Under the pieces are notes generated by a model. That model did not search any database. It had not been told where the DNA came from and was given only the letters and a program-made list of their open reading frames with translations. Of a stretch of 64,000 nt of DNA, positions 56,018-64,000 are shown piece by piece. Position 1 is the first letter of the stretch, and each line of letters starts with the position of its first letter. The position numbers were made by a program, and so were the translations under genes. This DNA comes from Shimia sp. (GTDB lineage: Bacteria > Pseudomonadota > Alphaproteobacteria > Rhodobacterales > Rhodobacteraceae), in contig JAAENN010000140.1 in the NCBI GenBank assembly GCA_024224295.1, positions 21,587 to 85,586 on the forward strand. Reading direction: 5' to 3'.

Positions 56018-57555
56018 TGGGTATCCAAGCAGCCGAAATCTCTGCGATCCTTAAGGAGCAGATTAAAAACTTTGGCCAAGAGGCTGAAGTGGCCGAGGTC
56101 GGCCGTGTGCTTTCCGTCGGTGACGGTATTGCGCGCGTCTACGGTCTGGACAATGTTCAAGCCGGTGAGATGGTTGAATTCCCTGGTGGTATTCAAGGCA
56201 TGGCGCTGAACCTTGAGAACGACAACGTTGGTGTCGTTATCTTCGGTTCTGACCGTGACATCAAAGAAGGCGACACCGTTAAGCGCACCAACTCTATCGT
56301 GGACGTGCCAATCGGTGATGGCCTGCTGGGCCGCGTTGTTGATGGTCTGGGCAACCCGCTGGACGGCAAAGGTCCAATCAAAGCGGACAAGCGCGGCGTT
56401 GCAGACGTTAAAGCGCCTGGCATCATCCCACGTAAATCCGTTCACGAGCCAATGGCCACCGGCCTGAAGTCCGTTGACGCGATGATCCCAATCGGCCGTG
56501 GCCAGCGTGAGCTGATCATTGGTGACCGTCAGACAGGTAAGTCTGCTGTGGCTCTGGACGCGATCCTGAACCAGAAGTCTTACAACGAAGCTGCCGGTGA
56601 CGACGAAAGCAAAAAACTGTACTGTGTGTACGTTGCGGTTGGTCAGAAACGTTCGACCGTTGCGCAGCTGGTGAAGAAGTTGGAAGAGTCCGGCGCAATG
56701 GAGTATTCCATTGTTGTTGCAGCGACCGCTTCCGAGCCTGCGCCTCTGCAGTTCCTCGCACCTTACGCCGCGACCGCGATGGCAGAATACTTCCGTGACA
56801 ACGGCAAGCACGCGCTGATCATCTATGATGACCTGTCCAAGCAAGCTGTTGCTTACCGTCAGATGTCCCTGCTGCTGCGCCGCCCACCAGGCCGTGAAGC
56901 GTACCCAGGTGACGTTTTCTACCTTCACTCCCGTCTGCTTGAGCGTTCCGCGAAGCTGAACGAAGACTTCGGTGCTGGCTCGCTGACTGCGCTGCCAATC
57001 ATTGAAACCCAGGGTGGCGACGTTTCCGCGTTTATTCCAACCAACGTGATCTCCATCACCGACGGTCAGATCTTCCTGGAAACCGAACTGTTCTACCAAG
57101 GTATCCGTCCTGCTGTGAACACCGGTCTGTCGGTTTCCCGTGTGGGTTCCTCGGCTCAGACAAAAGCGATGTCTTCGGTTGCTGGCCCGGTTAAGCTGTC
57201 TCTGGCTCAGTACCGCGAAATGGCTGCGTTTGCGCAGTTTGGTTCCGACCTTGACGCCGCAACTCAGCAGCTGCTGAACCGTGGTGCACGTCTGACCGAG
57301 CTGATGAAGCAACCGCAGTACTCCCCGCTGACCAACGCGGAAATCGTCTGCGTTATCTTCGCGGGTGTGAACGGCTACCTCGACAAAATCGAGCTGAGCA
57401 ACGTTGCACGCTTCGAAGAAGGTCTGTTGAACTTCCTGCGCAGCCAGAAGGCCGACCTGTTGGCTTGGATCACCGACGAAGATCCTAAGATCAAAGGTGA
57501 CGCCGCAGACAAAGTGAAAGCCGCGCTGGACGAATTCGCAGCTGACTTTTCATAA
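56017..57555 (+). CDS. atpA: F0F1 ATP synthase subunit alpha
   Basis: [18 protein letters not shown]. Confidence 0.99.
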   Translation: MGIQAAEISAILKEQIKNFGQEAEVAEVGRVLSVGDGIARVYGLDNVQAGEMVEFPGGIQGMALNLENDNVGVVIFGSDRDIKEGDTVKRTNSIVDVPIGDGLLGRVVDGLGNPLDGKGPIKADKRGVADVKAPGIIPRKSVHEPMATGLKSVDAMIPIGRGQRELIIGDRQTGKSAVALDAILNQKSYNEAAGDDESKKLYCVYVAVGQKRSTVAQLVKKLEESGAMEYSIVVAATASEPAPLQFLAPYAATAMAEYFRDNGKHALIIYDDLSKQAVAYRQMSLLLRRPPGREAYPGDVFYLHSRLLERSAKLNEDFGAGSLTALPIIETQGGDVSAFIPTNVISITDGQIFLETELFYQGIRPAVNTGLSVSRVGSSAQTKAMSSVAGPVKLSLAQYREMAAFAQFGSDLDAATQQLLNRGARLTELMKQPQYSPLTNAEIVCVIFAGVNGYLDKIELSNVARFEEGLLNFLRSQKADLLAWITDEDPKIKGDAADKVKAALDEFAADFS

Positions 57556-57567
57556 GGGGTTCGGACA

Positions 57568-59881
<2,314 letters not shown>

Positions 59882-59901
59882 GCGTTGTCGATTTGAAATG
59901 C

Positions 59902-59948
59902 CTCGCCTGGCGCTGCCTGAAATCATAGATTTCAACGCGCCAGACGAG
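59902..59948 (+). other. Extended hairpin in atpD-atpC intergenic region
   Basis: CTCGCCTGGCGC-TGCC-TGAAATC-ATA-GATTTCA-AC-GCGCCAGACGAG. Confidence 0.7.
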
Positions 59949-59991
59949 ACAGTCACTTTCAAGAAATCGAAACGCTAATAGGAGGCCCGAA

Positions 59992-60387
59992 ATGGCAAAC
60001 GTGATGCAATTTGATCTGGTTAGCCCTGAGCGCAGCTTGGCTTCGCTTGAGGCAACCGCCGTGAAGATCCCTGGCGCGGAAGGTGACTTGACCGCCATGC
60101 CAGGCCACTCTCCCCTGCTGACCTCGCTGCGCCCTGGCGTGGTGCGTGTTCAGACTGCGGATGGTGAGAAGGATTTTGTTGTGACCCGCGGCTTTGCGGA
60201 CATCACTGCGGAATCCATCTCGGTGATCGCAGAGCATGCGCACAAAGGCGAAGACATGACCAAAGCAGACCTTGAGGACGTTATTGCTGACGCCCGTAAA
60301 GCTGCGGCGGAAGCGCCTGAAGAGCACAAGGACGGCGCAGAGAAATTTGTCGCAGACCTTGAGCACCTGATGCACGACATGGTCTGA
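59992..60387 (+). CDS. atpC: F0F1 ATP synthase subunit epsilon
   Basis: MQFDLVSPERSLASLEATAVKIPGAEGDLTAMPGHSPLLTSLRPGVVRV. Confidence 0.98.
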   Translation: MANVMQFDLVSPERSLASLEATAVKIPGAEGDLTAMPGHSPLLTSLRPGVVRVQTADGEKDFVVTRGFADITAESISVIAEHAHKGEDMTKADLEDVIADARKAAAEAPEEHKDGAEKFVADLEHLMHDMV

Positions 60388-60412
60388 TCCCACGCGGATC
60401 TTAAAGTTTAAG

Positions 60413-60441
60413 AGGCCCCGCCGACACAGGCGGGGCCTTTT
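60413..60441 (+). terminator. Rho-independent terminator after atpC
   Basis: AGGCCCCGCC-GACACA-GGCGGGGCCTTTT. Confidence 0.92.
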
Positions 60442-60501
60442 GCGTTTGTCCGCTCGAAAAGGTCTTGAAAGCGACGCATTTGCCTTTCAGATTGGCCAGC
60501 G

Positions 60502-60855
60502 ATGAAACGGATACGAAATAACTACGTCGGAGTAGATCAGGGAGATGAAGCCCTGTTTTCAGACTTCGAGACCGACGGCGACATGTGGACCGGAAACGGG
60601 ACGCGCGAACGTCGTAAGCTGATTAAATTCTCCGCCAAATACCGCGTCCCTCCCACGGTTCAAGTGAGTCTGTCGCTGTGGGATATGGATGCTCAGGCCA
60701 ATATCAGGGCCGAAGTGGTGGCTGAAGAGGTGACCAATCTCGGATTCCATCTGGTGTTTCGCACCTGGGGCGACAGCCGCGTCGCACGGGTGCGCATGTC
60801 CTGGCTGGCGATTGGCGAATTGGCTTTTGCCGACGACTGGGTGATTGAGGACTAA
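60502..60855 (+). CDS. H-type lectin domain protein
   Basis: IKFSAKYRVPPTVQVSLSLWDMDAQANIRAEVVAEEVTNLGFHLVFRTWGDSRVARVRMSWLAIGE. Confidence 0.82.
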   Translation: MKRIRNNYVGVDQGDEALFSDFETDGDMWTGNGTRERRKLIKFSAKYRVPPTVQVSLSLWDMDAQANIRAEVVAEEVTNLGFHLVFRTWGDSRVARVRMSWLAIGELAFADDWVIED

Positions 60856-60877
60856 CGTTCCGTGTTTCCTACAATAG

Positions 60878-60910
60878 AAAACGCCCTGCCGGAGGACTGC
60901 AGGGCGTTTT
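60878..60910. terminator. Terminator between H-type lectin gene and convergent ABC ATPase
   Basis: AAAACGCCCTGC-CGGAGGACT-GCAGGGCGTTTT. Confidence 0.9.
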
Positions 60911-60940
60911 GTGTTTGAACTGACCTGAGTGGTGGTGGGA

Positions 60941-61999
60941 TCAGCGCAAACGCAATCCGGTTTCAGGATCAAACAGATAGAGGCGCTTGGTCGGGATCGA
61001 GAGACCCACAGTTTCGCCTTCGGAGCTGCGGGTGTCGCCCCGCTCTTCGACAATTAGACGTGTGCCATCTTGTGCAGCGAGATAACAGTAGGACACACCG
61101 CCTAACGCTTCGGTCAGGTCAATCGTCAGCGCATCTGAACTGTTGTCCAGTTCGATATGCTCGGGGCGTGCCCCAACGGTGACTTTGGAGAGCCCGTCTG
61201 GCAGGGGAATAGGGCTTGCTTGGGGGGCAGAAAACGCCGGGTGCATGAGCTTCCCGCCCAACACATCGCATTCCAGGAAATTCATCGAAGGAGACCCTAT
61301 GAAACCGGCAACAAAGCGGTTGTCTGGATTGCGGTAGAGATCAAGCGGCGCGCCCACTTGCTCAACACGGCCATCGCGCAGCACCACAATTTTGTCTGCC
61401 ATGGTCATGGCTTCGACCTGATCGTGGGTCACATAGATCATGGTGGCGCCAATTTCCTGGTGCAAGCGGGCGATTTCTACGCGCATGTCGACGCGCAGTT
61501 CGGCGTCGAGGTTGGACAGTGGCTCGTCAAACAGGAAGACTTCGGGGCCACGGACAATGGCTCGGCCAATAGCCACACGTTGCCGCTGACCACCGGAGAG
61601 CGCTTTCGGTTTGCGCTTGAGGTACTGGTCAAGCTTCAAAATCGAAGAGGCTTTTTGCACCTTTTCTTCAATTTCTGCTTTGGGGTGACCGTTCATGCGC
61701 AGGCCAAAACCCATGTTCTCCGCCACCGTCATATGCGGGTAGAGCGCGTAGGTTTGGAACACCATCGCCACGCCACGTTTGGCCGGGTCCACATGGGTCA
61801 CGTCCCGTTGGCCAATGTTGATTTGGCCGTCGGTGGTCTCTTCAAGGCCCGCAATCATGCGCAATAGGGTGGATTTACCGCAGCCTGATGGGCCGACAAA
61901 TACGCAGAATTCGCCGTCTTCGATCTCCAGGTCAATGCCATGAATGACCTGCGTTTCACCGTATTTTTTAATGGCACCTTGAAGGGTTACACCCGTCAT
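60941..61999 (-). CDS. Sugar ABC transporter ATP-binding protein, UgpC/MalK type (start revised to 61999)
   Basis: FVGPSGCGKSTLLRMIAGLEE; LSGGQRQRVAIGRAIVRGPEVFLFDEPLSNLDAELR. Confidence 0.95.
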   Translation of the reverse strand: MTGVTLQGAIKKYGETQVIHGIDLEIEDGEFCVFVGPSGCGKSTLLRMIAGLEETTDGQINIGQRDVTHVDPAKRGVAMVFQTYALYPHMTVAENMGFGLRMNGHPKAEIEEKVQKASSILKLDQYLKRKPKALSGGQRQRVAIGRAIVRGPEVFLFDEPLSNLDAELRVDMRVEIARLHQEIGATMIYVTHDQVEAMTMADKIVVLRDGRVEQVGAPLDLYRNPDNRFVAGFIGSPSMNFLECDVLGGKLMHPAFSAPQASPIPLPDGLSKVTVGARPEHIELDNSSDALTIDLTEALGGVSYCYLAAQDGTRLIVEERGDTRSSEGETVGLSIPTKRLYLFDPETGLRLR

Positions 62000-62790
62000 G
62001 TTGTTTCTACCTTTTGTTGTCGCGTTTCCGGGAAGCGCCAGGCCTCCGCCTCTTCGCCAATGCGTTTTGCTGTTTCCAAGACGCGGGGGGCGAGGTTTTC
62101 GAGTTGGTCTAAGGATGTGCGGCTTGTTGGGCCGGTCACAGAGAGGGCGCCAAGCATCCGACCGCCATTGGTCAGGATCGGCACCGCAATACAAACGATG
62201 CCGGGTTCATGCTCTTCGCGGTCAAAGGCGTAGCCACGCGCGCGAATGGCCGTCAGCTCTTCCCGTAGGCTTTCCGGGGAATCCAGTGTGCTAGGTGTGA
62301 AGCGGTGAAAGCTCTGTTGTGCGATGGCGCGGTCCAAAACGGCACCCTCCACAAATGCCAGCATGGCTTTGCCCACACCCGTACAATAGGCGGGGCCTAC
62401 TTTGCCCGCTTGAGAATACATTTCCACCGGCTTGGCAGCGTTGCGTTTGTCTACGTACAGAACTTGAGAGGCGTCTAGTTGCGCAAGGTGCACTGTTTCG
62501 CCGGTGTCTGCAGACAGTTGATCCAAATAGGGGCGGGCGATTGGGGCCAGAGAGCTTGTTGTCCAGGCCGCGTGTGCCAGTCGGACCAGGCGCATGCCCA
62601 TGGCGTAAGTCTGACGTTCGGGTTCGTAAGACAGCATGCCTTGATTGGTCAGGGTCTGCAGGAATCGGTACAGCGTCGCCTTGGGGTAAGGACTTTTTTC
62701 CTGCAATTCGCCAAAGCGTACCGGTCGCTCAAAAGCAGCAACTTGTTCAAGCACATCAAGGGCTTTGCCGACGGTTCCGTCACCAGACAT
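61996..62790 (-). CDS. IclR-family transcriptional regulator
   Basis: GKALDVLEQVAAFERPVRFGELQEKSPYPKATLYRFLQTLTNQGML. Confidence 0.93.
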   Translation of the reverse strand: MSGDGTVGKALDVLEQVAAFERPVRFGELQEKSPYPKATLYRFLQTLTNQGMLSYEPERQTYAMGMRLVRLAHAAWTTSSLAPIARPYLDQLSADTGETVHLAQLDASQVLYVDKRNAAKPVEMYSQAGKVGPAYCTGVGKAMLAFVEGAVLDRAIAQQSFHRFTPSTLDSPESLREELTAIRARGYAFDREEHEPGIVCIAVPILTNGGRMLGALSVTGPTSRTSLDQLENLAPRVLETAKRIGEEAEAWRFPETRQQKVETT

Positions 62791-62937
62791 GTGGTTTTTA
62801 TCTCCTCCATAGATTCCATCAGCCGTTAGGAATCTGTTGACAACCTAGACGACTCTGTGTGTAGATTTCAATATGTAAAACATGGTTTCAAATAATGGGA
62901 CTGAAAATTGCATAATTTTGGAGACAGGGAGGAACAA

Positions 62938-64000
62938 ATGCTTTCCAAAATGAAAACCACCGCTGCCGCCGCCGCGGTTGCCTCTGCGTTTGCTGTACCG
63001 GCTTCTGCGGAGCTGACAGGCGACCTGAGTATTTTCCTGGACACATCAAACCCGGCGCCGCGCGCCACGATGGAAGCGATGATCGACCGCTTTAAAGCGG
63101 AACACCCAGGCCTGAACGTTGAGACCACGGTGATCGACCGTGAAGCGTATAAGACCCAGATCCGCAATTTCCTGACTGCAAATGCGCCGGACGTTGCCAC
63201 CTGGTACGCCGCTAACCGCATGCGTCCTTATGTAGAGGCTGGTCTGTTTGAGGATGTGTCGGATCTCTATGCGGAGCCAGAGATTGCCGAAGGTCTGGCG
63301 TCTACCAAAGGCGCGCTGACAATCGACGACAAACAATGGGGCGTGGCCTACACCTACTATCAGTGGGGCGTGTACTACCGCAAAGATATCTTTGCTGAGC
63401 TGGGTCTGTCCGAGCCAACCAACTGGGAAGAAGAAAAAGCCAACTGCGGCAAGATCGTTGCCTCCGGTCGTGCGTGCTATACCATTGGTACCAAGTACTT
63501 GTGGACCGCTGGTGGCTGGTTTGACTACCTGAACATGCGCACCAACGGCTTTGACTTCCACATGGATCTGGCCGCAGGCAACGTGTCCTGGGAAGATGAC
63601 CGCGTGAAGCAGACTTTCATGAACTGGAAAGAGCTGATAGACATGGGCGGCTTTATTGCTGACCACCAGACCTACAGCTGGCAGGAAGCTCTGCCGTTCA
63701 TGGTGAACGGTGAAGCAGCATCCTACCTGATGGGTAACTTCGCCGTTGCACCGCTGCGCGAAGCTGGTCTGACCGACGATCAGCTGGACTTCTACCAGTT
63801 CCCGGTGATCAACCCTGACGTAGCGCTTTCCGAAGACGCACCAACCGACACGTTCCACATCCCTGCGAATGCGAAGAACAAAGAGGCCGCACGTGAGTTC
63901 TTGCGCTTCGCAACTTCGCCAGCGGAGCAGACCATCATCAACAACGGCAAAAACTTGGGCCAGCTGCCTGTGAACGCCGCGTCCTCCGTGGATGATGACA
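62938..64000 (+). CDS. ABC transporter sugar-type substrate-binding protein, partial (runs off right edge)
   Basis: Translation MLSKMKTTAAAAAVASAFAVPASAELTGDLSIFLDTSNPAPRATMEAMIDRFKAEHPGLNVETTVIDREAYKTQIRNFLTANAPDVATWYAANRMRPYVEAG; GGAGG RBS. Confidence 0.9.
   Translation, partial: MLSKMKTTAAAAAVASAFAVPASAELTGDLSIFLDTSNPAPRATMEAMIDRFKAEHPGLNVETTVIDREAYKTQIRNFLTANAPDVATWYAANRMRPYVEAGLFEDVSDLYAEPEIAEGLASTKGALTIDDKQWGVAYTYYQWGVYYRKDIFAELGLSEPTNWEEEKANCGKIVASGRACYTIGTKYLWTAGGWFDYLNMRTNGFDFHMDLAAGNVSWEDDRVKQTFMNWKELIDMGGFIADHQTYSWQEALPFMVNGEAASYLMGNFAVAPLREAGLTDDQLDFYQFPVINPDVALSEDAPTDTFHIPANAKNKEAAREFLRFATSPAEQTIINNGKNLGQLPVNAASSVDDD

Noticed and set aside
55498-57312. 604-aa antisense ORF over atpH-atpA
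   Set aside because: Shadow of highly biased codons in the atp genes; the + strand encodes clear AtpH/AtpA
61157-61867. 236-aa + strand ORF opposite the ABC ATPase
   Set aside because: Shadow ORF of a clear UgpC/MalK-type ATPase

Overview
The window reads as chromosomal backbone of a Rhodobacteraceae / Roseobacter-type alphaproteobacterium (inferred from gene content and order; no database search was run). Main blocks: (1) a microaerobic respiration locus, hemN(partial)-fnrL-usp-ccoNOQP-[AraC regulator]-ccoGHIS, with four matching FNR-type boxes TTGA-N6-TCAA; (2) dacA, HAD hydrolase, clpS, RsmC-like methyltransferase, SDR-like protein and heme genes hemF, hemC, hemE; (3) a LysR-linked acyl-CoA catabolic cluster (CoA-transferase, SDR, acyl-CoA dehydrogenase, split MaoC pair, SCP-x-like thiolase); (4) a signalling block of hybrid histidine kinase, cysteine-free SUOX-fold-like periplasmic protein and LuxR-type response regulator, followed by LpxR-like and Hint-domain proteins; (5) VOC protein with a divergent two-winged-helix regulator, an ORFan region and rpsD; (6) an ectoine-hydrolase-like (DoeA) gene with argE-like and class III aminotransferase genes; (7) hisC-tyrC-extensin-like, DUF2125, ChaC-like; (8) a MotA/TolQ-like plus giant coiled-coil MotB/OmpA-like gene pair, M23 peptidase, clpA, gloB; (9) an anchored RTX-like acidic protein, the atpHAGDC operon and an H-type lectin gene; (10) an IclR-linked sugar-type ABC transporter running off the right edge. 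No CRISPR array, rRNA, tRNA or transposase was recognised. The best candidates for an undescribed system are the MotA/MotB-like pair with a ~545-residue coiled-coil linker and the HK / SUOX-like / RR module.
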